The position numbers and the translations under genes are program-made. 64,000 nt of DNA from Echinostoma caproni (taxonomy: Eukaryota > Platyhelminthes > Trematoda > Plagiorchiida > Echinostomatidae). Of this stretch, positions 14,310 through 25,117 are shown one piece after another. The stretch lies in NCBI GenBank assembly GCA_900618425.1, contig UZAN01040020.1, forward strand, positions 8,336-72,335. The letters run 5' to 3'. Below the pieces are notes generated by a model. The model saw only the letters and a program-made list of their open reading frames with translations. It did not search any database and was not told where the DNA came from. Numbering within the stretch: the stretch's first letter is position 1; the number at the start of each line of letters is the position of its first letter.

Positions 14310-17300
14310 TACTATCGATACTCCGGTATAAACTCATCATAATTCGTAGTCGAGAGAAGAATCTATATTAGTGAATTTCCACTGTGCTCAACACGTGCTT
14401 TATAATGGACCTTTGTAATACGGAATCCGTAAATTTCTTTGAAACAAATACAAGGGTTCCGTGGAGCGCAGGGATTCGGTAATCATCTCCTCGTTGGACA
14501 TACTGGTTCACAAGTCACAACTTCTAAGTTCTAGTGGAGTTTTAACCCGTGAAAATGACACACGCATACTTCAGTTTTCAAGGCTGAGTGAACAATTCTG
14601 CTGTGCTCCTTCGATTTTGCGCTCCCTTTGATTTTGTCCGGGGATGTTATGGGTTGCAAACATTTTTCACACCCCATATTTGTTCACAGAAAGGAATAAA
14701 AATGTATCGAAGGGAATGAACGTTTTTTATATCGTTAACTTATGTGTTCACTAATTCGGATGCTTGAATAATCAAAAAACTTTTCGCTTTCCATAACTTT
14801 CCAAACTAAGGAATTATAAATGCTGGATTGTGACATTCCTCTAATGAACAAAAGGCCACAAGTTCAAGCCTTGGCACAACGCGTATAATAGTATAGTGTG
14901 CATCATCTGGTTTCCGTCATCGCACCGAAAGCACAAGTGAGATGAGCAGATAGCTATTGGACATTAATTGTGGGTAATGCAATGTGTTGCTGTCATTGTT
15001 GTTGCGTTGGCACCATGCTTNTTTTCAAGCCGGTGGTAAATATATATATATATATATATAGGTTGAGTGATACGAAAGACGGCAGAAAAGCAATCCACTA
15101 ATCGTTTCCATGAGCGTAGCGGAGGGAACAGATAGCCATATGAGGAGTTGGTGGGTCAGTGGCGAATCCAGATCGAAAAAGCATCCACAATGCACCTAGT
15201 AAAAACAACCTATCGCCCGAAGTGCTGTTAAGCGCATTTTGCCTGAACTCGGTCCAGGAGTTCCTCGTGACTTTAAATAAAAATTTCCCCTGATTTTTGA
15301 ACGGATATTTTCCTCTCACTGTTATCTTGCCGTTGCATGGAGCTTTCTAATTAGCACCATGAAGCCGGAGCTGTGCAAGTAACGTAATTTGGTTCAAGCG
15401 CTGCTGTTTCCATGGTCTTAAGAACCACTGCCCATATCTCTATATGACATTTTCTCTCTCTCCTCTACTTCTCATTGACTGTCTTTTTCCCCACCGGTTT
15501 TATTCATTCTTGACTAACACCTTTCAAATGGTGTCCCTTTCACACATTTGCATCGGCTTTTCTCTATCCAATTATCGTGAACCCATAGCTTGTTGTCAGC
15601 TAAACATTTTGCATACAGCCACTCACTAAACATCAGCCTAGGCCTTGTATTAATCTACTGACTAATCGAACTGAATATGTAGATACCTGAAGCAATACAT
15701 CGAAAAGAAATGTCTTCCTGTTTTATTTCGTTCTTATGCATCTATGAGGATACTTTACTCAGCTTTCTAATTCTTGGGTGGATGGAAAATCATTACGTAT
15801 TTATCTCATTTAGGATTAGTGTTTTATTGAACCAAATTGTAGAACAAATCTCTAGCAGCAAATTGAAGTGGTGATGATGCGGTTTGCACGGCAATTCTTT
15901 TAGACACGTTTATATTTGGAATAAGTTATAGAATCTAACAATCTCTATTTGCTTGTCTATAGTAATCGGGTTTTGACAATAAGCATTCTAGAACAGTGCG
16001 TTTATGCATACTTTCCACGTGCACATGTTTCATCTGTTTGATTCATTAAACCAATTGATTAAATTAGCCCCGCTCGGTTGATCGATTATTACGAATTCGG
16101 AAATCCAGTCACATCTCGTGGTTGACCATTTTGGGCCAAAATCCAAAAACTTTCCCGATCTGGTCTCATTGTATTTTCATGAGAGCGTGATAATCACGGG
16201 ACGTATTGAATTCAACTATAGTTCGTGGGAATCTCATCAACTGTGTTCATAAATTTGGATCACGTTTATTTAAAAGAGCGACAGGTTTAGGGACAGGCGA
16301 ATACACAAGGGGAAGAGAAATCAATCAATACGAAGGCCAAAGGTCACTAATGTGAGCCGGATTGGGCATAGGGTCAGGGAGCGGAATCACTGCAAGGTAG
16401 GGGAAGGAGAGAGGAAGGAGGACAGTGACACCTACCAGGGCAGCGCGAAGCTGGCCACGAATTCGGTCTGTTTACATAATTCGGGTTGGTAACGTCGAAT
16501 GGCAGCCGCTTCAGCGAACCGTAGGAGACGGCTACTTTTCTGGCGGGTCAAGACACGAAAGTTGTCCCGAGGTTTGTCACATTCTTTGCAATCCAGTATA
16601 TGTTGGATGATTAAACTGGACGGAAGCTTGCACCCGTTAGACGCCAAATGTTTGGTGTATGCTGTGCTATCCTTAGTGAACAATCATCTTTCAGTTCTTT
16701 CGAGTTACTTGCTACAGCGAGTACATTGAAAGAGGTAAATATAGGAGGAGGTAACTGACAAGTCGGGTTTGTCTAGATTGGATTCAATGAGCATTCGCTT
16801 CGTGCCTTGCAGTATTACGAGGGAGGCAGCATGATACGTTCTTTCGGTGGCTTGTTTCAACCTGTATCCGTCTATCATTTTGATGACCTTGAAAACGATA
16901 TGGTGACAAAAGCAGCCTTTTTTGAGGCGGTGTCACTTTGTTCCAGTTCATTCGACGGTGCTTCATGCCAAAAATGATCTAAATGTATGTACACACCTGA
17001 TGAAATGAAAACGAAGTAGTTGAATTCAACACATCCTGTGATCCTGTAATGCTTCTTCTTGCTCTTATTGTATTCATTATTGACACCGTTTGAACACATG
17101 TTTGCCACATCCTTATTTCCGGAACTATTTTGGTTTCAGGTGGATCAAGCTTTTTTCCCAGTAAGCAGTCTCGTGAACAAATGACATTTTGCTACCCAAG
17201 TGGAGAGTTTGTCCCATTTTGTTTATCCAATAAGATGTGGCAAATTGTTATCCTATTTGTTCCACCGAATCCAAGCTTCTATAATAACCCGTTGGGCCAC

Positions 17301-20300
17301 ATTTCCACACAGCTGTCAAACAGCAATTGATTCTCGCAAACAATGTCACAATATAAAACGGAAAATATCAACTATGACTAATTATCAGGCAGTTTGAACG
17401 CGGTCACTTTGCGCAGAGGCAGATGAGTATAATGATGCAAATAAATCACGCAAAGTCTATGCGTTGACTAGTGAGAGTACTATGTAACGTTGGCAAATCT
17501 CTCGTTACTGCGAATGACGTTTTCATTCGACCGTGATTTACTGCGAAAAGTTAATTGTATAACTTGTTCACTCAGCTGACCATTCAGTGCTTTAACTGTT
17601 TTACTTCCGAGATTATTATTATTACAGGCGGAACTGGATCATATACAAGTAAGCAACTATTTCAATTCATGCAATGAATACAGTTAGTATTGCATTTCTT
17701 ATAATATTCGTTCTCTTTATTTACTCAATCAACTCTTGTATGAATCATTTCGGTTCGCTTAAACGCTGTTTTATAACGTCGCATCTCTGTAAATTGTATA
17801 GAACTGATTGTTGTGCATTGCGTTCATGAACCATCAGTTTGTGATACAAAATTGACATTTTTCCATTCTACACTCCTCGCGTGAAACGCCAATTTTTACA
17901 ATGACGTAATATTGACCTTGTGGATAACTGACGTTTTATTTGAGAAAAACATACTGGACTAGGCGTGTACTTAGTGTGTCGAGTTCAGTCCTCCAGTAGA
18001 TCTGATTGACATCATTTCCCTCTCTTTCTTAGATGACATTACAGCAAAATGTTGTGAACAAATTAACGCTGAATACAATATAGAAAAACGTGATGTCACA
18101 TTTTGAAAACATTTTTTAAGTATTTTGGGAAAACCGATGATTTCGGAACCATAATTTTACCAACCTTAAATTAGGAATCACATTTTCTATCATTCTTTAT
18201 GGTTTCCAAAAATGTCTAGCTCATCTTTAGGAATAACGTATGAGCAATCGGATGGACAGCGTTGTAATTAAATGTATTGATCAAACTCCTGCCTAACCCT
18301 GATCTTCGTCAGATTGATTAAAACCAACGTTTAGCGTTCCAAATCTTCTTTACGGCATTGTGTATGAATTCGCCCTATTCGACGTAGATGTACCAACAGT
18401 AGTAGAGGTTTTTGATTCCATCAGTTGAATGTCATTCAGATGTACGGTTTTGTCAGTTGGACGGCGTGTGTTATTGTCTCGGTTGTAAAATACCAAAACG
18501 CCGGAAGGAAACCATAAGACTGTATGTCTAAAAATAATTATTGCGTGTGATACAGGTGTTGGACTTTATCTTGTCAATGATATACTTGGCCACTGATTTG
18601 GCATGGAGTCCACCAAGTTAACTGATACTTTTTCGCAATAATACAAATTGTGTCGCAACAATGAAGGTCGCATAACTTCTAACGACGATACGAGAGAACT
18701 ATAAACATTGCAGTGGAGATAAAGCTTGGAATAATTACTCTTCAGCCAGAGCATTTGATGTAGAAGAGTGATACGGGAAATTCAAATATAGTTCTGAAAC
18801 TCGGGTCATGTTGCACCAGGTTAATTGATATCTGTCGAACAAAGAAGGTATGAGCTGCAAAGCTCGTAATCCATGAGCACCGGTTTTTGATTCATTTTGA
18901 TCCCAGTAAGACAGACTATCTATTCACCAAAACGAAGATTGGGCTAGGTATGATGATGGTCTTATGAACAACAATTCAGGCTTACTACCCACTTTACCAA
19001 CGGGAAAGTGACCGAAGATCTACCTTTCCTCTTTTTTGTACTGCAAAATATTTGTTCACTAACCGGGTCCATTTTAGCACTGAACTGTACTTTACATCGC
19101 TCGGCGGGAAACGTCCTGACCTGGAATAGATGATTTACCAGATGAATGTAGTTTGCTAAAAGATACTTCGCGAAAATCATAGAATTTCTCCCGCACCCTT
19201 CAGGTTTTGAATAATTTTACTTTCAAAGAGCCCTCATCATTTTTGGTCACAAGTGAAAGAGCCATTCAGGCAATAATGATTTTGGAATAAAAATAACCGA
19301 AATCGATTAGAGCCCTAATGGGAAACTTGTTCTCCTCGTTACTTCATCATTCCATCCGGGATATTCTTTATGTGTTTTTTCTTTTCCTTGAATATCCCGC
19401 TAATTAAATCGATTCGCATCATGTTTTAAAAGTGATCTATCTGCTCTACCGTCTGGTTGATGGTTAGTTCGTATTTTTGTACAAAATTATGACATACTAA
19501 CACGAGAGAATAGCTTTTGAAAACACATGATTTTATGCTATTCAGTACTCTGTCATAATGGATTGGCTTACTACTTGGGAGGATAACACCACCGGCGAAC
19601 GGCAACCAAATCGTTCGGTGAAATGATTCTATAATACTCTTTTCTGTTTGCTTTATTCTCCAAGGTTCGACGACCGTGATGAGAAGTAAGATGCATTGTA
19701 ATATCATTTGCATGATTTGCACTAAGTTTATTTAATACATTTTTAAATAGTTGTAAATTTGACGTCCTTCTACCCATGTTTGATTTATGGCCGAATAAAC
19801 AAATTATCGTCTACGTTAATGGTCTAAAATTTACACAGACAAATGCTTGCTTATATATGTAACCGATCGCAGCTTGATCACCAAGTGTTCATATTTTTGT
19901 GATATTTTTCAATTCAATCGACTCCTCAGATAATGGTGTGCGTGTGTGCGAATTAGGATAAAATCTGATCAGTTAACTTAGTTTACTACAACGTGTATAG
20001 AGTGAGCACATATTATCTTGTTGTCGATCACAGGGTCAGACCAAACTTGCACCTATCACTTTTCAATTCATTTCAGTAATCACTGTCTCAGGACAGGTCT
20101 ATTTGAATGGGAAAAGCGTGAAGCCAACTTCCAGTATCTCCAGTTTATTAAAAACGCAACTCTGTTACAGCGTGAGTTTGTTAAAATGCACCCAAGAAAT
20201 GCGATTATTTTAAAGTGTGCTGACAGAGAATCTATACTCTCTATGTATGTGCAATAGTGACAATGTTGATAATAAGGCAGAGCACGTCCATAGTAGCCAA

Positions 20301-23171
20301 CTCAATAGGATTGGAGTAATACAGAGTTCAATTTAATTTCAATTCACAATGAGTGCAGCCTTTCTGATAATTTCTCCCTAAATTGAGAATGCTTCTACTT
20401 ATAACCTGTGCATGAAGCAAACATCTATTCCTTGCATCGTATCTAAACACTTTGTAAATACTTACATTTTTCAGTAATCAGTATTACAGAGAGATCTCTG
20501 TGTGGTNGTGGTTTCCTGATCATTTGAACATATAACCATAATTAATCCCACTTCCACGTTCAAACTGTTGTTACTTAACTGCAATGCAAAACTGTTGGGA
20601 AGAAGTTAGGCGCTGCTGATCAGAATACATAATCCCTTTCTGTACCACCAAAAGTTGTTGATCCAGTCAGTTCACTTATCGTGGAGTTGACGTGCTTTTT
20701 AAATCTAACAGCCCCTGTCTAAGTGTACATCTCCGTTCACTGGGATTTGTTTTAAGTCGGCGATGGAGAAGATTAAACGAAGTGTTCACATCGCGAGATA
20801 TATGCCTTAATTCCGTTTTGATACAATGGCTATGGGGGACCCAGTGTTTCAAACTTAAACAGTTACCTGTGTTTTGTAGTGTATTTAAGATACATACATA
20901 TCATATACCAAAACAAAACCCANCAAAACCCAGTGCATCAAGAAGTATCAAGCACTATCTTGACACAAGATATGCTCTGGGCTATCGCACTCTTTAAACA
21001 TTGGCACAATGCATTTATGTATATCATCCATTTGCTTCAATTTCAATCAATAATGTACACAAGTACACAAGTAGTTATCACCGACCTCATTCTCATCTCG
21101 TCCGGTTTCATGTCAGTCTGAGAGTAGTTTTTCCGGTTCTTCCATAGTATCAATTTCAGTATAAACTAGCAATTGATTACATTGGGTTTTTCGTGCATGC
21201 ACAATGAGCAGAATACAACTGGAACAGTGTCCCTCTCGGCACAATTATGCGAGACAAAATGGATCTGTGTGCTACTTTCTTCATTGGACCATGGATATCG
21301 AATTACTAAGTACTGTCGTATTATCTCGATATCCAAGGTAGTCTGGTGACCCATTTACGAAGCACAATACCGTTCCAAGCATATTAGTAATCATATGACG
21401 GATTAGTTTTAGAATAGACCTAGCAGATTCTGAAGCATGGAACTATTTGTTCTACTGAATTACACCCGATATCAACCTGAACTACTCATTAATTACTGAA
21501 TCAAATTAAATACAAGACTTTTCCATTTTACAAATTTTAATCAAAATACTGTCTCTTTTCAGGTGGAAAAAGCCCTGCAATCTGATTCGGCTTTATATAA
21601 AAGTTACATGGGTTGTGCTTTGAAGCGGATGTTACTGAATGAGGTGGAGACCAGAATTGGCATGAATGCACAAACACTGCGAACCTATCAGTTGAGTACC
21701 GGGTCTTACGCATTCCAGTTGCGTGTGAAGTCAGCACTCCTCAGTTACAAACCGAGTAACTATTATTATTACGGAACTATCACCCAGGTGTCCGGTAAGT
21801 CAGATCAATGCAATCTTCAGGAAGTGCTCTCGATATACTGTTTAAGTGCACTGGACGCAAACCATATTTTGGAAAGGAATCACAGGCTTTACCTTGAGCC
21901 AATCAGATTTATCGGTTTGCAAAACCAATGCCTCATACGGACCAGTCCCAAAAACGCAAAGGATTATAGGATAAACAAATGATCGATCCAAACAACACTT
22001 TCGTACACAACGCATAAAATAGATCTAACCCGATTGACCGTTTCCGTCTACCAGACTTGAATTGCTTAACAGTTTGTAGAATAAATGAATAACAGAGGTT
22101 GACCAAAATGGTCTTAGAGTGTAGCAAAATGGGTTTACACCAGTTATGATCAGTTATTTGAAAATCATTTCAGAAATTATTGTTGCACACAACGATTAAC
22201 GAATGCAGTGATTCGCATGGAAAAAAAATCATTACCACCCATAAAAGACCAGTATGATAGAGACCAGTTCTTCCAAAGAAGTAAACTTGGTTGGCTGTAT
22301 AGATTTTGAATGTTTCGATTAGTCACTCGGTTTCTCACAGGCAATAGACAATATTGATGATGTTCGAAGTGGGTGTCGCTCGTTGGTAGATCATTAACTC
22401 CCCACTATTTGAATGCATGTAAATGAGAAGGAAATGTTCACGATAACCGACAAAGAGCACTGGATAGCTGTTTCGGCCTGTGATTGGGACTCGTCAGCAG
22501 TGCGTACCTTTTGTGTCCCTGTTAGGACTCGAACCGCGAACATTTGGATTGGGACTTCAAAGCTTTAACCCTGAACTACCCGGTCGACCAGTATCACCTG
22601 GTGCGAATGGCTCAACCAATTAAGATGGTGCATGGTTAAAGTAGCCCATTCTGTTTTTCACATTCCAGTCCTAACAGGGACAAAAAATAATCGCACTGCC
22701 GACGAGTCCCAAAAAAGACGAAACAGCTGTTCAGTGCTCCCTGTCGGCTATCACGAAAATTTCCACAGAAGTGATTCACTGTGGTTTTTTTCGGGCAGTG
22801 CAGTCATTCGAAGTGAAACTTTGCAAATGATATTGTTTTTACAGATTAACAATAAGTTGCAGGCTGTTCTTTAGATTTTGGTGGGACTGGAATCTTGGTA
22901 AAAGCGCAGGCTCGAACATGTCTCAGAACAAATTTGATTTAGAGCCCTCTGCCTGAGGTCTTTTGTCTGAAGCATAATACCGAATCTGCTATATGAGATT
23001 TACAAAATGGAAAGTTGGAGTGATGGTATTTCTAAGCCAGCATCATCTCGTGCTCATGTTTCGTTTGCCCATGTGTGTGTGTCTGTTTCAGGAGCAACAA
23101 AGTCAATTTGGAATGGCTTTCTGGTACTGATTAACGTCATCTTGCTCAACAGCGCAGTAGAGCTGTATTAG
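1059..23171 (+). CDS. Gene A: micro-exon gene, 5' end outside the window
   Basis: Spliced gene read by eye; the first (signal-peptide) exon must lie left of the window. Twelve exons are supported: 1059-1085, 2328-2354, 3906-3935, 5747-5773, 8052-8081, 11498-11527, 13250-13279, 17140-17160, 17628-17648, 20077-20171, 21563-21794 and 23092-23171 (stop TAG). The nine micro-exons are 21-30 nt, all multiples of three, all phase 1 at both ends, so any one can be skipped without a frameshift. They encode Gly/Ser/Tyr/Pro blocks (GGSAPYPTG, GGYPPYPTG, GSSSNKAPYP and others). The next two exons encode a compact domain shared with gene B, and the last encodes a hydrophobic tail. The exons total 650 nt, which closes the frame with one base from the missing upstream exon. 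The structure resembles schistosome MEGs; a secreted or surface role is inferred. The family is not recognised. Coding DNA is under 3 percent of the span. Confidence -1.
2328..2354 (+). CDS. Gene A micro-exon, 27 nt, GGYPPYPTG
   Basis: Symmetric phase-1 exon with an AAAG acceptor and a GTAAGG donor. It encodes GGYPPYPTG and is a near copy of the 1059 exon and of the decayed 5504 exon. Confidence -1.
3906..3935 (+). CDS. Gene A micro-exon, 30 nt, GSSSNKAPYP
   Basis: Symmetric phase-1 exon with acceptor CTCAG after a pyrimidine-rich stretch and donor GTAAGT. It encodes GSSSNKAPYP. Its last base, A, joins the next GT to give Ser. Confidence -1.
4880..5460 (+). mobile_element. Non-LTR retrotransposon 3' end, 5'-truncated
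   Basis: The frame 4872-5435 carries the C-terminal tail common in flatworm non-LTR elements: CAFLRSIARIWWGSR, then LHRLRWLGHVLRM, then LPGWGPGDDRNRWLE. The catalytic reverse transcriptase core is absent, the usual 5' truncation. It ends near a short GAACT-type tandem tail. It lies in a gene A intron just before the decayed micro-exon at 5504. Assignment to an RTE-like clade is from memory of such tails. Confidence -1.
5504..5530 (+). pseudogene. Decayed gene A micro-exon (donor lost)
   Basis: These 27 nt still read DGYAPYPTG in the expected phase after a CAAG acceptor and match the 2328 exon closely. The donor position reads ATAGCT instead of GTAAGG, so U2-type splicing should fail. I take it as a dead copy, left out of the gene A model. 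Confidence -1.
5747..5773 (+). CDS. Gene A micro-exon, 27 nt, block GSSSYPTG
   Basis: Symmetric phase-1 exon with acceptor TTCCAG and donor GTAAGT. After the exon 3906-3935 it reads S-GSSSYPTG. It lies 216 bp after the decayed 5504 copy and belongs to the same YPTG sub-family. Confidence -1.
5774..8051 (+). other. Gene A intron without recognised content
   Basis: No transposon protein, RNA gene or further micro-exon with matching phase was found. The short ORFs, including one at 7478 with a signal-like start, do not join the gene A phase. Confidence -1.
8052..8081 (+). CDS. Gene A micro-exon, 30 nt, block GSIKYPSYT
   Basis: Symmetric phase-1 exon with acceptor TTCAG and donor GTAAGC. It encodes S-GSIKYPSYT in context. 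It is intermediate between the YPTG blocks upstream and the FPSYS blocks downstream. Confidence -1.
10430..10700 (-). repeat. tRNA-derived SINE-like repeat, family 2
   Basis: Shares the words ACCAGGCACTG, TGTTTGTGATAAC and TCGAACCGCGAA with copies at 22330, 55990, 58180 and 61170. The B-box-like head reads on the minus strand. Lies in a gene A intron. Confidence -1.
11498..11527 (+). CDS. Gene A micro-exon, 30 nt, GDSDYFPSYS
   Basis: Symmetric phase-1 exon with acceptor CTTACAG and donor GTAAGC. It encodes GDSDYFPSYS, plainly paralogous to the 13250 exon (GDSVLFPSFS). Confidence -1.
13250..13279 (+). CDS. Gene A micro-exon, 30 nt, GDSVLFPSFS
   Basis: Symmetric phase-1 exon with acceptor TTCACAG and a slightly weak donor, GTCAGT. 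It is a duplicate of the 11498 exon with Tyr-to-Phe and Leu changes. Confidence -1.
14072..14310 (+). repeat. ATC microsatellite with 60-bp higher-order period
   Basis: About 240 bp of ATC units, interrupted at 14131, 14191 and 14251 by small variants, exactly 60 bp apart. Lies in the intron between the 13250 and 17140 exons. Confidence -1.
15041..15060 (+). repeat. TA dinucleotide repeat
   Basis: About ten TA units in a gene A intron; one ambiguous base lies 20 bp upstream. Confidence -1.
15430..15720 (+). mobile_element. Penelope-like element 3' tail fragment
   Basis: Matches the 3' tail of the element at 49185-50440 over its length, including CTCTATCCAATTATCGTGA and GACTAATCGAACT. No coding part remains in this copy. 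Confidence -1.
16425..16690 (-). mobile_element. Penelope-like element GIY-YIG C-terminal fragment
   Basis: The minus frame reads IIQHILDCKECDKP, then LRFAEAAAIRRYQPELCKQ, the end of the GIY-YIG endonuclease region of Penelope-like elements. The reverse transcriptase is missing. Lies in a gene A intron. Confidence -1.
17140..17160 (+). CDS. Gene A micro-exon, 21 nt, GGSSFFP
   Basis: Symmetric phase-1 exon with acceptor GTTTCAG and donor GTAAGC. It encodes GGSSFFP. Its last base, A, joins GC of the next exon to give Ser. Confidence -1.
17628..17648 (+). CDS. Gene A micro-exon, 21 nt, block GTGSYT
   Basis: Symmetric phase-1 exon with acceptor ATTACAG and donor GTAAGC. It encodes S-GTGSYT in context. 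It is the last micro-exon before the conserved domain; gene B has a 21-nt exon coding NNSGSYY in the same place. Confidence -1.
20077..20171 (+). CDS. Gene A domain exon 1 (95 nt)
   Basis: Phase 1 in, phase 0 out; acceptor TTTCAG, donor GTGAGT. It encodes about 32 residues starting IITVSGQVYLNGKSV and ending QLCYS. Gene B's 116-nt exon at 53630 aligns at V-[ST]-G-x-x-Y-x-N-x-x-S-V and at the terminal LC, with a seven-codon length difference. The shared cysteine suggests a disulfide with the cysteine of the next exon. Confidence -1.
21563..21794 (+). CDS. Gene A domain exon 2 (232 nt)
   Basis: Phase 0 in, phase 1 out; acceptor TTTTCAG, donor GTAAGT. It encodes 77 residues plus one base. The length is identical to the gene B exon 54512-54743, and 36 of 77 residues match by hand count. 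Shared marks are SDSAL-x-KSY, a cysteine, VETR-x-G-x-N, LSY-x-PS and YYYG-x-IT. The predicted content is helix-rich then strand-like. No family was recognised; a SEA-like fold is a guess. Confidence -1.
22330..22680 (-). repeat. tRNA-derived SINE-like repeat, family 2
   Basis: On the minus strand it reads a tRNA-like head: A-box-like TAGTTCAGGGTT, then B-box GGTTCGAGTCC. It lies in the last intron of gene A. A partly inverted second fragment (22650-22770) follows. Confidence -1.
23092..23171 (+). CDS. Gene A terminal exon, hydrophobic C-terminus
   Basis: Acceptor GTTTCAG, phase 1. It encodes G-ATKSIWNG followed by FLVLINVILLNSAVELY and TAG. The short hydrophobic end suits a GPI-attachment signal or a tail anchor; which one is open. 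Gene B ends with an equivalent exon. Confidence -1.
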
Positions 23172-23922
23172 ACGCAGGTACGTTCACTGTTTCCTCATAA
23201 ACCACTGTCTGTACACACATTCTATTCCAAACCTGTGGATCAAATAGTGACGTTCGTTATATTTTCTTCTCCTTTTTTTCAGACGATATACTCGCTTGTC
23301 CTAGGTTTTATTTTTTCACTGGTGAAAAACTCTTCCTGGATTTCATCCTTTTGTATGAATATGAAAAAAAAGAGAATTCTGTATGCAATTGCTTGTTCAT
23401 TGTGCTCATCTTTTTTTACTCTCGGTCAAAGCTCATTGGGCAGACGTTTCTTAGCACAATTGAGTGGAAACTACTCCGAATGGTTTAAAGATAGAAATAG
23501 AGCTTAATGTAATTTTAGAGTGTACCAATGTGTGGCGGACTATCCAAATGGTTTTCACAAAATCAAATGTGATATATGTTGCAAGGTGGGAGCGAGCGTA
23601 TATTTTACACCTGGCACTTGCGTCCAAAACCCTTTTTCATTCCGCAGTCTCAACCGCTTGCAGTCGAATTAAAAAAGCATACAAACCAGTTCAGCGAAGT
23701 TGTGTAACGTCGTGAGGGGAAAGAAAATCAGTTTCAGATCGGGTTCTTTCATGAATATTATTATGTAAATAGTATGAGCTCAACGAAAGCACTGTTGAAA
23801 CCTGTCCGACTTATGCGACAATGCACTAAGGTTAATCGAAATTGTTAAAAAACCTGAGTAGACTACTTTGTTGACAAAATATTGAAAATCGGGTCTCGTA
23901 GCTCGGGTGAACTGAATTCCAT

Positions 23923-25002
23923 TTCGCCTGTTCGCCGAACTTGGCAATTTGTTTGCAAACGTTTCATCACCAGCCCAGGTGACATCATCAGTGTTTGTGA
24001 ATTGGCAGTGTTCTGCCTGTACCCGTTCGTTTACATATGCGTTCTTCTCCACCGACTATTTTCGTCCTCTGTTCTCACTGTGTTCCACTCGGTCTGCCGT
24101 TGAACTCTTGCGAGCGGGTGGAGTTGGGAGGGGAGGAAGTTTTCCTTTCGTCCCGATTGCGGTTTCCGTCCGTTCTCAGGCCACGGCATGAACTTTGTTG
24201 TGTCATTTGGTCCTTCAGTTGCATTGGCGTGNTGTGCCTGTTTATTGAGTTGATTGAAGAGTACCAGGCCTCGAGAAATTCTCTGGCGTGTTTTGACCGG
24301 GCTTGGTCGATAAATCGTATCGCATAGAATCCAAGTCGCCCACACACCGATCGTGTGTCTAAGGGGACTTCTGTCAAAACCCAAGGAGGCAACAATGGAG
24401 AAGGACAAGAGCAGGGTCATCTACAAAATAAACTGCAAGAACTGTTCAAAAAACTATATCGGACAAACTGGGAGAAAACTGTCAACAAGGATCCGTGAAC
24501 ACAAATCGGCAGTCAGGAGGCATGACTCACTATCGTTAATTTCCCTCCACGAAGATCAAGAAGGACATCAATTTGACTTCGAATCAGTGAGAGTTATCGA
24601 CCAAGCCCGGTCAAAACACGCCAGAGAATTTCTCGATGCCTGGTACTCTTCAGTCAACTCAATAAACAGGCACATCAAACTGGATCACGTGTTCACGCCA
24701 ATCCAACTGAAGTACCAAATGACGTAACAAAGGTCACGCCGTGACCTGAGAACAGAAGGAAACCGCAATCGGGACGAAAGGAAAACTTCCTCCCATCCCA
24801 CCCTCACCTGCTGGAAGCAGTTCAACGGTGGACCGAGTCGAACACAATGAGAACAGAGGACGAAAATAGTCGGTGGAGAAGAACGCATATATAAACGAAC
24901 GGGTATAGGTAGAACACTGCCAATTCACAAACACTGATGATGTCACCTGGGCTGGTGATGAAACGTTTGCAAACAAATTGCCAAGTTCGGCGAACAGGCG
25001 AA
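23923..25002 (+). mobile_element. Penelope-like element with inverted flanks
   Basis: A plus-strand frame (24353-24727) encodes a GIY-YIG endonuclease domain (NYIGQTGRKLSTRIREH, then DQARSKHAREFLDAWYSS). Flanking arms 23923-24312 and 24596-25002 are inverted copies; the left arm carries the same C-terminal frame on the minus strand. Inverted partial copies are a known Penelope arrangement. The reverse transcriptase is absent, so the copy is 5'-truncated. Confidence -1.
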
Positions 25003-25117
25003 GTGGAAGGCTACTTTGTTTTACAAGGCATTTAGCAGGACACGTCGGTTAAACACTACCAAATTTAAAATGTTCGTAATTTGGGTAAACCAAAGCAAGT
25101 CTTCCCCGAGATTAATT

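Noticed and set aside
20474..20506. Possible alternative domain exon after TTTTTCAG at 20474, starting like the 20077 exon (TAATCA)
   Set aside because: Similarity stops after a few bases and no suitable donor follows.
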